Source: Streptomyces sp. NBC_00663 (GTDB lineage: Bacteria > Actinomycetota > Actinomycetes > Streptomycetales > Streptomycetaceae). From it: a DNA stretch of 64,000 nucleotides. The stretch covers positions 7,874,001-7,938,000 of the forward strand of contig NZ_CP109027.1 in NCBI RefSeq assembly GCF_036226885.1, given 5' to 3'. Below the pieces are notes generated by a model. That model was given only the letters and a program-made list of their open reading frames with translations. It was not told the DNA's origin and did not search any database. Every line of letters starts with the position of its first letter. Position 1 is the first letter of the stretch. The translations under genes were made by a program, and so were the position numbers. Of the stretch, positions 40,525-50,190 are shown piece by piece.

Positions 40525-41735
40525 CCCACCGCCCCGTGGAGGAACCGCTGCGGCCGGTGCGACCGCACCCGGTGGACGCGGCCTGGCACCGCGCCCCGGA
40601 ACCGGACGAGGTCGATCCCGCCGTCCTCAGCGCCCTGCTGCACCGGCACGGCTGGCAGCGCCGCGGCGGCGCCCCCGGACGCTACGGCCGCTGGACCCCG
40701 CCCGGACCCGGTGGCGGCGGCACGAGTCTGCTCGTCCCCGAGAGCCGCGCCTTCCCCGACAGCGACGACCTGCTCGGCGAGGCGCTCGACGCCCTCGCCC
40801 GCAGCGGCACGCCCTCCGCGCGCGAGGTCCTCGTCGGCCTCGCCGTGCCGAGCGACGAGATCCGCTGGTGGCGCGACGTACCGCCCGGTCCGGCCGGAGC
40901 CGCGTCCTGGGCGGTGGAGGAGCAGTTGCGCGCCGGCGCCCGGCAGACCCTCCTCGCGGCCGCGCTCGCCACACGCGCGCGTGCCGGCTACTACGGTGCC
41001 CGGCATCGCCGTGCCGCTCTTTCGCTGCTGGAGAACGTCCTCGTCGGCGCCGCCACCGACGGCCGCCTGACCGCCTTCGTCCCCGTCGGCACCGGCCGCC
41101 CCCTCGCCGTACGTCTCCACCAGGCCCTGTACGCCGCCCGCGAGGCCATCGACTACCAGCGGGCCGCCGGCGGCATGGACGCCTTCGACGGGGCCGTCGA
41201 GGCGGGCGTCAGCCGTGAGCTCACCGAGGCCCTGATCGCGCTCGTACGCGGTACGGAAGGGGCGCGCATCGCCGTGGACTGGGCACCGGCCGCCGGGGTG
41301 CCCGAGGGGTGCGCCGCGTCCGGGGAGCCCGTCGAGTTCTCGCCCGGCGACCTGCCCGTGCTGCGCGAGGCCGGCGCCCGCTATCTGCGCGAGGAGCCGT
41401 CCGTGCCGGTGCGGGTCACCGGGACGGTGGTGCGCTTGCGCAGGTCGGGGCCGCGCGGGGAGGGCAGCGTACGGCTGCGGGTGATCGCCGGGGTGGAGGT
41501 GCCGCACATCCGGCTGACCCTGGACGAGGAGGCGTACCGGATCGCCGGGCACGCCCACCTCGTCGGGCTGCCGGTGCGGGTGCACGGGCGGCTGGAGAGC
41601 CGGGGCGGGTTCCGGCGGCTGACCGGCGCCTCCGGGGTCGTGCCGGTACAGGTGGACGAGGCGGAGCGGGACCGGCTGATGAAGTCCCTCCAGGAGAACC
41701 TCGACTTCTTCGAGGAGGCCTGCGGAGGGGACTGA
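40521..41735 (+). CDS. Partner of the DUF4365 protein, unknown function
   Basis: This is a 404-residue protein. The N-terminal 300 residues are mostly helical with no family I recognise. The C-terminal 90 residues (VPVRVTGTVVRLRRSG, IRLTLDEEAYRIAGHAH) read like an OB-fold or similar beta barrel that could bind nucleic acid. The ATG overlaps the DUF4365 stop codon. The thrS gene follows after a spacer of 90 bases. Confidence 0.78.
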   Translation: MTHRPVEEPLRPVRPHPVDAAWHRAPEPDEVDPAVLSALLHRHGWQRRGGAPGRYGRWTPPGPGGGGTSLLVPESRAFPDSDDLLGEALDALARSGTPSAREVLVGLAVPSDEIRWWRDVPPGPAGAASWAVEEQLRAGARQTLLAAALATRARAGYYGARHRRAALSLLENVLVGAATDGRLTAFVPVGTGRPLAVRLHQALYAAREAIDYQRAAGGMDAFDGAVEAGVSRELTEALIALVRGTEGARIAVDWAPAAGVPEGCAASGEPVEFSPGDLPVLREAGARYLREEPSVPVRVTGTVVRLRRSGPRGEGSVRLRVIAGVEVPHIRLTLDEEAYRIAGHAHLVGLPVRVHGRLESRGGFRRLTGASGVVPVQVDEAERDRLMKSLQENLDFFEEACGGD

Positions 41736-41825
41736 TTTCGCGGTCGGTGGGTGCGGGTCGGTACGATCCCCTATTGCGCGCGCTCACGGTATGGCGCCCG
41801 CATCCCCTTCAGTCAGGAGAGACCG

Positions 41826-43802
41826 GTGTCAGACGTCCGTGTGATCATCCAACGCGATTCCGAGCGGGAAGAGCGCACGGTGACGACGGGCACCACGGCC
41901 GCCGAGCTGTTCGCCGGCGAGCGCTCGATCGTCGCCGCGCGCGTGGCCGGTGAGCTGAAGGACCTGGCGTACGTGGTCGCCGAGGGCGACGAGGTCGAGG
42001 GTGTCGAGATCTCCTCCGAGGACGGTCTCAACATCCTGCGCCACTCCACCGCGCACGTCATGGCGCAGGCCGTGCAGGAGCTCTTCCCCGAGGCCAAGCT
42101 GGGCATCGGCCCGCCGGTCAAGGACGGCTTCTACTACGACTTCGACGTCGAGAAGCCGTTCACGCCCGAGGATCTCAAGGCCATCGAGAAGAAGATGCAG
42201 GAGATCCAGAAGCGGGGGCAGAGGTTCTCCCGCCGTGTGGTGACCGACGAGGCGGCCCGCGCGGAGCTGTCGGACGAGCCGTACAAGCTGGAGCTGATCG
42301 GCCTCAAGGGCTCGGCGTCCTCGGACGACGGCGCGGACGTCGAGGTCGGCGCCGGTGAGCTGACGATCTACGACAACCTCGACGCCAAGACCGGCGACCT
42401 GTGCTGGAAGGACCTCTGCCGCGGTCCCCACCTGCCCACGACCCGGAACATCCCGGCGTTCAAGCTGATGCGCAACGCGGCCGCCTACTGGCGCGGCAGC
42501 GAGAAGAACCCCATGCTCCAGCGCATCTACGGCACCGCCTGGCCCTCCAAGGACGAGCTGAAGGCGCACCTCGACTTCCTCGCCGAGGCCGAGAAGCGCG
42601 ACCACCGCAAGCTCGGTTCCGAGCTCGACCTGTTCTCCATCCCGGAGCAGATCGGCTCCGGCCTCGCCGTCTTCCACCCCAAGGGCGGCATCATCCGCCG
42701 GGTCATGGAGGACTACTCGCGCCGCCGTCACGAGGAGGAGGGCTACGAGTTCGTCTACACCCCGCACGCGACGAAGGGGAAGCTCTTCGAGCAGTCCGGG
42801 CACCTGGACTGGTACGCCGACGGCATGTACCCGCCCATGCAGCTCGACGAGGGCGTGGACTACTACCTCAAGCCCATGAACTGCCCGATGCACAACCTGA
42901 TCTTCGACGCGCGCGGCCGTTCCTACCGTGAGCTGCCGCTGCGCCTCTTCGAGTTCGGGACCGTGTACCGGTACGAGAAGTCAGGAGTCGTGCACGGCCT
43001 CACCCGCGCGCGCGGCTTCACGCAGGACGACGCGCACATCTACTGCACGCGTGAGCAGATGTCGGAGGAGCTCGACAAGACGCTCACCTTCGTCCTCGGC
43101 CTGCTGCGGGACTACGGCCTGACCGACTTCTACCTGGAGCTGTCCACCAAGGACCCGGAGAAGTTCGTCGGCACCGACGAGGTCTGGGAAGAGGCGACCG
43201 AGACGCTCCGCCAGGTCGCCGAGAAGCAGGGCCTCCCGCTGGTCCCGGACCCGGGCGGTGCCGCCTTCTACGGCCCGAAGATCTCCGTCCAGACCAAGGA
43301 CGCCATCGGCCGTACCTGGCAGATGTCGACGATCCAGCTCGACTTCAACCTGCCCGAGCGGTTCGACCTGGAGTACACCGGCCCCGACGGCTCCAAGCAG
43401 CGCCCGGTCATGATCCACCGCGCCCTGTTCGGCTCCATCGAGCGGTTCTTCGCGGTGCTGCTGGAGCACTACGCGGGCGCGTTCCCGGCGTGGCTGGCGC
43501 CGGTGCAGGCGGTCGGCATCCCGATCGGGGACGCGCACGTCGAGTACCTGGAGAAGTTCGCCGTCGCGGCGAGGAAGCAGGGGCTGCGCGTCGACGTGGA
43601 CTCCTCCTCGGACCGGATGCAGAAGAAGATCCGCAACGCCCAGAAGCAGAAGGTGCCCTTCATGGTCATCGCGGGCGACGAGGACATGTCGGCGGGCTCG
43701 GTGTCCTTCCGCTACCGCGACGGCTCGCAGGAGAACGGCATCCCGTTCGACGAGGCCATCGCGAAGATCGCCAAGGTGGTCGAGGAGCGGGCGCAGGTCT
43801 GA
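41826..43802 (+). CDS. thrS: Threonyl-tRNA synthetase
   Basis: This 658-residue enzyme charges tRNA-Thr. It has the N-terminal TGS domain (about 1-65), the editing domain ([12 protein letters not shown]), the class II catalytic core with zinc-binding CPMH, and the C-terminal anticodon domain ([16 protein letters not shown]). The GTG at 41826 has AGGAGAG upstream. No T-box leader was seen in the 90 bases before it. A bidirectional hairpin follows. Confidence 0.96.
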   Translation: MSDVRVIIQRDSEREERTVTTGTTAAELFAGERSIVAARVAGELKDLAYVVAEGDEVEGVEISSEDGLNILRHSTAHVMAQAVQELFPEAKLGIGPPVKDGFYYDFDVEKPFTPEDLKAIEKKMQEIQKRGQRFSRRVVTDEAARAELSDEPYKLELIGLKGSASSDDGADVEVGAGELTIYDNLDAKTGDLCWKDLCRGPHLPTTRNIPAFKLMRNAAAYWRGSEKNPMLQRIYGTAWPSKDELKAHLDFLAEAEKRDHRKLGSELDLFSIPEQIGSGLAVFHPKGGIIRRVMEDYSRRRHEEEGYEFVYTPHATKGKLFEQSGHLDWYADGMYPPMQLDEGVDYYLKPMNCPMHNLIFDARGRSYRELPLRLFEFGTVYRYEKSGVVHGLTRARGFTQDDAHIYCTREQMSEELDKTLTFVLGLLRDYGLTDFYLELSTKDPEKFVGTDEVWEEATETLRQVAEKQGLPLVPDPGGAAFYGPKISVQTKDAIGRTWQMSTIQLDFNLPERFDLEYTGPDGSKQRPVMIHRALFGSIERFFAVLLEHYAGAFPAWLAPVQAVGIPIGDAHVEYLEKFAVAARKQGLRVDVDSSSDRMQKKIRNAQKQKVPFMVIAGDEDMSAGSVSFRYRDGSQENGIPFDEAIAKIAKVVEERAQV

Positions 43803-43854
43803 TCGCACTGTGGTCGACGGGGCCTTGGCAGGCTCGGGTCGCCAGTAGCACGAG

Positions 43855-43889
43855 GAGGCCCTCGGGAGGCTCAGCTTCCCGGGGGCCTC
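43855..43889. terminator. Bidirectional terminator thrS / K+ channel
   Basis: A 15-bp stem with two G-T pairs (43855-43869 with 43875-43889) and a 5-base loop spans the channel stop codon. Confidence 0.75.
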
Positions 43890-44551
43890 TCGTCGTCCTC
43901 CCGCGAGAAGACCTGGAGCAGCCAGGAGGCGAACGTGCCGGTCACGGCGGCCAGCAGGGCCAGCCCCACGGCCATGACCCCGACCGCGATCAGCCGCCCG
44001 CGCGGGGTGACGGGGGAGACGTCGCCGTACCCCACGGTCGCGAGCGTGGCGCAGGTCCACCACAGAGCGTCCCCGAAGGTGCGCATGGTCGACCCCGTCG
44101 CCCCGCGCTCCTGCTGGTAGACGGCGAGGGAACCGGCGAAGCCCAGCAGCACGGTCGAGAGTCCCGCGTAGAAGATCACGCGCGCGTGCAGTGCGAGCCG
44201 GGGGCGCCCGTGCCGGCGCTGCACGGCCTCGTACACCTTGACCACGCGCAGAGGGCGCAGCAGCGGCAGCACCAGCACCACCGTGTCCAGCCAGTGCTTC
44301 CGCACGAACCGCAGCCGCAGCCCGCTGAGCCGCCAGCGGACCGCGTAGTCGACCGCGAACAGCGCCCAGGCGGCCAGCGTCACCGCGAGACACAGGTCCC
44401 GCCAGCCGTCCGTCAGGCCCTGCGCCAGAACGCGGATCGCGTACGCGGCGAGAAACAGCAGCGACGCCACGGCGAGTGGCACCTCGGTACGCCGCTCCCA
44501 GCGGTCCTCGGCGCGCGGCTCCCGGTCGTCCTCGGTGCTGTCAGCGTCCAC
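43871..44551 (-). CDS. Two-pore-type potassium channel protein
   Basis: This protein of about 226 residues has several membrane helices and a pore loop with the K+ filter TVGYGD (WWTCATLATVGYGDVSP), followed by a last span. An Arg-rich helix before the pore (LLRPLRVVKVYEAVQRRHG) resembles a voltage-sensor S4-S5 region. The GTG at 44551 is chosen because the longer frame to 44632 would overlap the start of the divergent HIT gene. Confidence 0.82.
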   Translation of the reverse strand: MDADSTEDDREPRAEDRWERRTEVPLAVASLLFLAAYAIRVLAQGLTDGWRDLCLAVTLAAWALFAVDYAVRWRLSGLRLRFVRKHWLDTVVLVLPLLRPLRVVKVYEAVQRRHGRPRLALHARVIFYAGLSTVLLGFAGSLAVYQQERGATGSTMRTFGDALWWTCATLATVGYGDVSPVTPRGRLIAVGVMAVGLALLAAVTGTFASWLLQVFSREDDERPPGS

Positions 44552-44630
44552 CCGGTCAGCTTCGCTCGGGACGTCTTCGGCGCAACCCCGGCGACACGCC
44601 GCGAACGGGCGAAGCAATATGCTTCCCTGC

Positions 44631-45176
44631 ATGACGAGTGAGCCGGAGCAGCAGTGGGGAGTGGGGACCCAGGACGCGTTCCAGCGTCTGTGGACGCCCC
44701 ATCGGATGGCCTACATCCAGGGTGAGAACAAGCCGACCGGCCCGGGTGCCGACGACGGCTGCCCCTTCTGCTCCATCCCGGCCAAGTCCGACGAGGACGG
44801 TCTGGTCGTCCGGCGCGGCGAGCAGGTGTACGCGGTGCTGAATCTGTACCCGTACAACGGCGGCCACCTGATGGTCGTGCCGTACCGGCATGTGGCCGAC
44901 TACACGGATCTGACCGACGCGGAGACGGGCGAGCTGGCCGCCCTGACCAAGCAGGCGATGACGGCCCTGCGCACCGCGTCCGGCGCGCACGGCTTCAACA
45001 TCGGCATGAACCAGGGCACGGTGGCCGGCGCCGGCATCGCCGCCCACCTCCACCAGCACATCGTCCCGCGCTGGGGTGGCGACACGAACTTCATGCCGGT
45101 CGTCGGCCACACCAAGGTGCTGCCGCAGCTGCTCGCCGACACCCGGAAGATGCTGGCGGACGCCTGGCCCGTATAG
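44631..45176 (+). CDS. HIT-family nucleotide hydrolase/transferase
   Basis: This 181-residue protein has the histidine triad HLHQHIVP and an N-terminal CPFC pair likely to bind zinc. Actinobacterial relatives include Ap4A phosphorylases. A TATGCT -10 at 44618-44623 ends 7 bases before the ATG, so the message is probably leaderless. Its stop is 7 bases from the stop of the convergent membrane protein. Confidence 0.9.
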   Translation: MTSEPEQQWGVGTQDAFQRLWTPHRMAYIQGENKPTGPGADDGCPFCSIPAKSDEDGLVVRRGEQVYAVLNLYPYNGGHLMVVPYRHVADYTDLTDAETGELAALTKQAMTALRTASGAHGFNIGMNQGTVAGAGIAAHLHQHIVPRWGGDTNFMPVVGHTKVLPQLLADTRKMLADAWPV

Positions 45177-45183
45177 GGGCTGC

Positions 45184-46851
45184 CTACGCGTCGTAGAGGT
45201 CGGCCTTCCTGGGCGACGGGTCCTGGATCGCGGTGCTGAGGAACGCCGACCTGCTGCCGAACTTCTCCGTGTCGACGCCGTTGTCCTCCAGGACCTTGAT
45301 CGCCGCCGCGTGCACCACGCGCAGCACCGGCGTGGCCGCGCGCATGGCGTCGTCGGCCATGAAGCGGTGCCGCCAGGGCTTGTCGGCCCACACGTGCCGC
45401 AGGCCGAAGGGCTCGGGGAGGGCGATGGTCCCGCCGAGCCAGTTCAGCAGCGGCGGGTACCAGGTCAGCGGGGCGCGCACGGTCAGTCGTACGACCTCGT
45501 CGGTGGGGACCAGCGGGAGGCTCACCTTGCGGGTCTCCCACGGCTTGAACGACTTCGCGACGTCCTTCGACGGGGCCTCGGAGGCGCCCGTGAACAAGGA
45601 GTTCACGGGACCCAGCGCATGGCCGGTCACCTCGATGCGCAGCGTCTCGTGCAGCACGGTGACGGTGATCATCATGGTGAGGATCAGCTGGCCGTCCCAG
45701 AGCGTCCACTGCACGCCGAGGTAGTGCCGGTTGCCGCTGCCGAACTGCTGCTTGTTGCAGATGTCCTGTATCGAGTGCTGGCGGTGCTGGAACGCCTCGA
45801 TGTCCGCCGACTGCTCGGTGCGGGCCACCGCCTTGGCGTTCTCGCCGATCGGGGTGACGATCCAGTGGCGTATGGACGCCTTCGGGAAGCCGCCCGTGTT
45901 GATCGTGTTCCGCTCCAGCATGCGCAGCCGGGACTCGATGTTGCGGATCACGTCCCAGCTGCGGAACGGGTGGATCTCGCGGGTCGGGTCCGCCGGAGTG
46001 AGGTCCTCGGCGAGCTGCCAGCTGCCCCAGCGCGTGCCCATGCCCAGGATGCCCTTGGGGCCGGCGTAGAAGACCGAGTTCGACTGCTGCTCGGCGCTCA
46101 GCTTGGCCAGGGACTGGCGCATCTGCTCGGCCTGGGTCTCGCCGGGGCTGCTCGGCACCGCCTCGGGGACCTGCGCGCCGACGCTGCTGCCGGCGATCAG
46201 CCCGTCCCAGCGGGCCCGCAGGTCCTTCGCGGCGCCGTCGCAGATCTGCTTGGCCCAGAACCAGCCGATGACGGGCGCGACCACGCACGCGCGTGCGTAC
46301 AAGCCCCAGAAGCCCGTGAACGGCATCTTGATCAGGAAGATGACGGCGAGCGCGCCGACGCCGAGGAGCAGGGTCGTGGCCAGGGCGGAGGCTCGTTTGT
46401 TGGGGTTCTTGTCGATGGTGGTGCGGATCGCGAAGACCAGCAGCCACACAATCAGGCCGGGCAGGAACAGCACCCCGCACAGCAGCATCACGGTCGACAG
46501 CCGCAGGTCCCGCGCCCGGCGCAGCCGGTAGGCGGCCAGACAGTGGTCGACCACGACCTGGGGCTCGGTGCCGAAGGACTGGATGAGCGGCTTGCGGCCC
46601 GGACCGATCATGCGGTCGATCACGGCCCGGGAGAACGCCTCACCGAGGTTCGGCTTGAACAGGCCGCCGGTCCAGGACTGGCCCTCCTTGACCGTCGTCT
46701 CGTGCCACTCGCTGTTGGCCTTCTTGATGTCGGCGACCGGATTGTCGCGGTACGCCGCCGAGGCCAGGGCGAAGGTCGCCGTCTGGCTCTCGTCCCCCGT
46801 GCGGGGAACCTGTGGTCCGAAGACGCTCTCGTAACCGGCATCAACGGTCAT
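45184..46851 (-). CDS. Large protein with central membrane spans, unknown function
   Basis: This is a 555-residue protein. A soluble N-terminal region of about 110 residues is followed by four or so spans (TVMLLCGVLFLPGLIVWLLV, LLLGVGALAVIFLI, PVIGWFWA) and a soluble C-terminal half of about 330 residues with no motif I recognise. The ATG at 46851 has a GGGGGCGGGA site. The gene stands alone downstream of the EF-G paralogue. Confidence 0.75.
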   Translation of the reverse strand: MTVDAGYESVFGPQVPRTGDESQTATFALASAAYRDNPVADIKKANSEWHETTVKEGQSWTGGLFKPNLGEAFSRAVIDRMIGPGRKPLIQSFGTEPQVVVDHCLAAYRLRRARDLRLSTVMLLCGVLFLPGLIVWLLVFAIRTTIDKNPNKRASALATTLLLGVGALAVIFLIKMPFTGFWGLYARACVVAPVIGWFWAKQICDGAAKDLRARWDGLIAGSSVGAQVPEAVPSSPGETQAEQMRQSLAKLSAEQQSNSVFYAGPKGILGMGTRWGSWQLAEDLTPADPTREIHPFRSWDVIRNIESRLRMLERNTINTGGFPKASIRHWIVTPIGENAKAVARTEQSADIEAFQHRQHSIQDICNKQQFGSGNRHYLGVQWTLWDGQLILTMMITVTVLHETLRIEVTGHALGPVNSLFTGASEAPSKDVAKSFKPWETRKVSLPLVPTDEVVRLTVRAPLTWYPPLLNWLGGTIALPEPFGLRHVWADKPWRHRFMADDAMRAATPVLRVVHAAAIKVLEDNGVDTEKFGSRSAFLSTAIQDPSPRKADLYDA

Positions 46852-47061
46852 TCCCGCCCCCGATCGCCGCCATGGTCGCTCCTGCGGCCTTCCCGACTTG
46901 CTTGCTTCGCACACCTGTTGATCAGGTCATCAGCGTATCCGCAGCCACCGACATTCGTCGGCGGACGGCCGAAGCCGCCCGCCGACTCGGAGGGGAGCGT
47001 TCCACAAAGGCTGGTTGTCCGGGCACTTGTAGGGTGCCCCGCGCGGACGGCCGGTCAACTC

Positions 47062-49257
47062 CTAGGCGTCGCGCGTCTCTTCACGGATCCTCTCGGCGAC
47101 TTGCGCCGGCATCGGTTCGTGCCGTGCGTAGGAGCGGTTGAAGCGGGCCGTGCCGTGCGACAGGGAGCGCAGATCGACGGCGTACCGGCCGATCTCGATC
47201 TCCGGCACCTCGGCCTTGACGACGGTGCGGTTGCCGCTGGTCTGCTCGGTGCCCAGCACCCGGCCGCGCCGCCCGGACAGGTCGCTCATCACGGCGCCCA
47301 CGTAGTCGTCGCCGACCAGGATGCTCACCTCGGCGACCGGTTCCAGCAGATGGATCTTCGCGTCGGCCGCCGCCTCCCGCAGCGCCAGCGCCCCGGCCGT
47401 CTGGAAGGCGGCGTCGGAGGAGTCCACCGAGTGCGCCTTGCCGTCGAGCAAGGTGATCCGCACGTCGATGAGCGGATAGCCGGCCGCAACTCCCTTGCCG
47501 GCCTGGGCCCTCACGCCCTTCTCGACCGACGGGATGAACTGCCGCGGCACCGCCCCGCCGACGACCTTGTCCACGAACTCGATGCCCGAGCCGCCCGGCA
47601 GCGGTTCCACCTCGATCTCGCAGATCGCGTACTGCCCGTGCCCGCCGGACTGCTTCACATGCCGCCCGCGCCCGCCCGACTTGCCGGCGAACGTCTCCCG
47701 CAGGGAGACCTTGTGGGGTACGACGTCGACCTGGACGCCGTAGCGGCTGCGCAGCCTCTCCAGCGCGACGTCGGCGTGCGCCTCGCCGAGGCACCACAGC
47801 ACGACCTGGTGGGTGTCCTGGTTCTGCTCAAGACGCATCGTCGGATCCTCGGCGACCAGCCGGGACAGGCCCTGCGAGAGCTTGTCCTCGTCCGCCTTGC
47901 TGTGCGCCTGGATGGCGAGCGGCAGCAGCGGGTCGGGCATCACCCAGGGTTCCATCAGGAGCGGGTCGTCCTTGGCCGAGAGGGTGTCGCCGGTCTCCGC
48001 GCGGTTGAGCTTCGCCACGCACACCAGGTCGCCGGCGATGGCATGCGTCACCGGGCGCTGCTGCTTGCCGAAGGGCGTGGACAGGGCGCCGACGCGTTCG
48101 TCGACGTCGTGGTCCTCGTGCCCGCGGTCGGACAGCCCGTGCCCGGAGACATGGACCGTCTCGTCGGGACGCAGGGTGCCGGAGAAGACGCGGACCAGGG
48201 AGACGCGTCCCACGTAGGGGTCGGAGGACGTCTTGACGACCTCCGCGACCAACGGGCCCTCGGTGTCGCAGGCCTTGATCTCGCGCGGCTTGCCGTCGAT
48301 GGTCGTGACACCCGGCGTCGGGTGCTCGAACGGCGTCGGGAAGCCCCGGGTGATCAGCTCCAGCACCTCGACCGTGCCGAGTCCCTGCCTGCCGCCGTCG
48401 GACGCGGGGGCGGCGGCCAGGACGGGATGGAACACCCCGCGCGCGACGGCCCGTTCGAGGTCCTCGATCAGGGTCTTGACGTCGACCGGCTCACCGCCGA
48501 GATAGCGGTCCATGAGGGTCTCGTCCTCGCTCTCCGAGATGATCCCCTCGATCAGCCGGTTGCGGGCGTCCTCCAGCTCGGGGAGCTGCTCCTCGCCCGG
48601 TTCGGACTCCTTGCGCTCGCCGGTGGAGTAGTCGAACAGCTTCTGCGACAGCAGCCCGGTCAGACCGGTCACGGGCGCGTGCCCGTCGGGCCCCTGCGGG
48701 CCGCGCAGCGGCAGATAGAGCGGGAGCACGGCGTCGGGGTCGTCGCCGCCGAAGGCCTCAGCGCAGGTGCGCGTCATCTCCTCGAAGTCCGCGCGGGCGG
48801 CCTCCAGGTGCGTGATCACGATCGCGCGGGGCATGCCGACGGCCGCGCACTCCTCCCACACCATGCGGGTCGAGCCGTCCACGCCGTCCGAGGCGGAGAC
48901 GACGAAAAGGGCCGCGTCCGCGGCTCGCAGACCGGCCCTGAGTTCCCCGACGAAGTCGGCGTATCCGGGGGTGTCCAGCAGATTGACCTTGATGCCGTCC
49001 CATTCGACGGGCACCAGGGAGAGCTGCACCGAACGATTCTGCCGGTGTTCGATGTCGTCGTAGTCGGAGACGGTGCCGCCGTCCTCCACGCGGCCCGCCC
49101 GGTTCACCGCCCCCGCGGTCAGCGCGAGAGCTTCCACCAATGTCGTCTTGCCCGATCCGGAGTGGCCGACCAGCACCACATTCCGTACGGACGCGGGGTG
49201 GTCGGCCGCTGTTGCCCTTCCGGCGGCTCCGGGGTGTGCGTTCGCCTTGTCGCCCAT
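47062..49257 (-). CDS. Elongation factor G-like protein (EF-G2)
   Basis: This 731-residue EF-G paralogue keeps the P-loop GHSGSGKTT (31-39) and DTPGYADF, but the usual NKxD motif of translational GTPases reads THLE, so nucleotide specificity may be weakened. Domains II to V are present (SLRETFAGKSGGRGRHVKQSG and a C-terminal EF-G fold). Mycobacterial FusA2 is a similar paralogue. The ATG at 49257 has GGGAGG 7 bases upstream. It is not the housekeeping fusA, and its role is unknown. Confidence 0.9.
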   Translation of the reverse strand: MGDKANAHPGAAGRATAADHPASVRNVVLVGHSGSGKTTLVEALALTAGAVNRAGRVEDGGTVSDYDDIEHRQNRSVQLSLVPVEWDGIKVNLLDTPGYADFVGELRAGLRAADAALFVVSASDGVDGSTRMVWEECAAVGMPRAIVITHLEAARADFEEMTRTCAEAFGGDDPDAVLPLYLPLRGPQGPDGHAPVTGLTGLLSQKLFDYSTGERKESEPGEEQLPELEDARNRLIEGIISESEDETLMDRYLGGEPVDVKTLIEDLERAVARGVFHPVLAAAPASDGGRQGLGTVEVLELITRGFPTPFEHPTPGVTTIDGKPREIKACDTEGPLVAEVVKTSSDPYVGRVSLVRVFSGTLRPDETVHVSGHGLSDRGHEDHDVDERVGALSTPFGKQQRPVTHAIAGDLVCVAKLNRAETGDTLSAKDDPLLMEPWVMPDPLLPLAIQAHSKADEDKLSQGLSRLVAEDPTMRLEQNQDTHQVVLWCLGEAHADVALERLRSRYGVQVDVVPHKVSLRETFAGKSGGRGRHVKQSGGHGQYAICEIEVEPLPGGSGIEFVDKVVGGAVPRQFIPSVEKGVRAQAGKGVAAGYPLIDVRITLLDGKAHSVDSSDAAFQTAGALALREAAADAKIHLLEPVAEVSILVGDDYVGAVMSDLSGRRGRVLGTEQTSGNRTVVKAEVPEIEIGRYAVDLRSLSHGTARFNRSYARHEPMPAQVAERIREETRDA

Positions 49258-49473
49258 GGCCTTGCCTCCCGTGCACGGTGAGGTCACTGTGGGCGCGGAC
49301 ATGCGGATCCGCGTGCGATGGCGGCTCCGGTGACGCCCGCGGTTCTTCGAGCTTTCCACTCTCGTCACGGTGCGTCCATACGGCGGACGCGATCGCCCCG
49401 TTACCCGTATGCCATCGGGCCGTGACACGGGGCTCGGGTGCCCGGCGGTCGCACACGCGCGCGCGTGACTACG

Positions 49474-50190
49474 ATGGGCCAGCCGGTGGCCAGCAGGGGC
49501 CGCGCGGCGAAACCGACCCTCGGGAAGGCCATGCTGAACAAGTACGCGCGTGCATTCTTCACGCGTGTCCTCACACCGTTCGCCGCGTTTCTGATCCGCA
49601 GGGGCGTCAGCCCCGACACGGTCACACTCCTCGGTACCGCCGGGGTGGTCGCGGGCGCGCTGGTCTTCTACCCCATGGGCGAGTTCTTCTGGGGCACGGT
49701 CGTGATCACGCTCTTCGTGTTCTCCGACCTCGTCGACGGCAACATGGCCCGTCAGCTCGGCCGCTCCAGCCGCTGGGGCGCCTTCCTGGACTCCACCCTG
49801 GACCGGGTCGCCGACGGCGCGATCTTCGGCGGCTTCGCCCTCTGGTACGCCGGTGGCGGCGACGACATCGCGCTGTGCGCCGTCTCGATCTTCTGCCTGG
49901 CGAGCGGCCAGGTGGTGTCGTACACCAAGGCCCGGGGCGAGGCGATCGGGCTGCCGGTCGCGGTGAACGGCCTGGTCGAGCGGGCCGAGCGGCTGGTGAT
50001 CTCCCTGGTCGCGGCCGGTCTCGCGGGCCTGCACAAGTTCGGTGTGCCGGGCATCCAGTACCTGCTGCCCGTCGCCCTGTGGATCGTCGCCGTCGGCAGC
50101 CTGGTGACCCTGATCCAGCGCGTGGTCACGGTCCGCCGCGAGTCGGCGGAGGCGGACGCGGCGGCGGGCGCGCAGGAGGCGGCGAAGTGA
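49474..50190 (+). CDS. pgsA: CDP-alcohol phosphatidyltransferase (phosphatidylinositol phosphate synthase type)
   Basis: This protein of about 238 residues has several spans and the full CDP-alcohol signature: D..DG..AR followed by G...D...D (SDLVDGNMARQLG, then WGAFLDSTLDRVAD). Just downstream are an LpxL-like acyltransferase and PimA, which supports phosphatidylinositol phosphate as product rather than phosphatidylglycerol phosphate. Possible starts are a GTG at 49465, the ATG at 49474 and an ATG at 49531. Confidence 0.9.
   Translation: MGQPVASRGRAAKPTLGKAMLNKYARAFFTRVLTPFAAFLIRRGVSPDTVTLLGTAGVVAGALVFYPMGEFFWGTVVITLFVFSDLVDGNMARQLGRSSRWGAFLDSTLDRVADGAIFGGFALWYAGGGDDIALCAVSIFCLASGQVVSYTKARGEAIGLPVAVNGLVERAERLVISLVAAGLAGLHKFGVPGIQYLLPVALWIVAVGSLVTLIQRVVTVRRESAEADAAAGAQEAAK

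Noticed and set aside
41736-41825. T-box leader before thrS
   Set aside because: The spacer is only 90 bases and has no T-box-like sequence or specifier hairpin.
45076-49281. Very long plus-strand open frame (about 1400 codons) opposite the EF-G2 and membrane-protein genes
   Set aside because: It is antiparallel to two well-supported genes, has a composition typical of GC-rich shadow frames (Arg/Gly/Leu/Asp-rich without motifs) and has no ribosome site.
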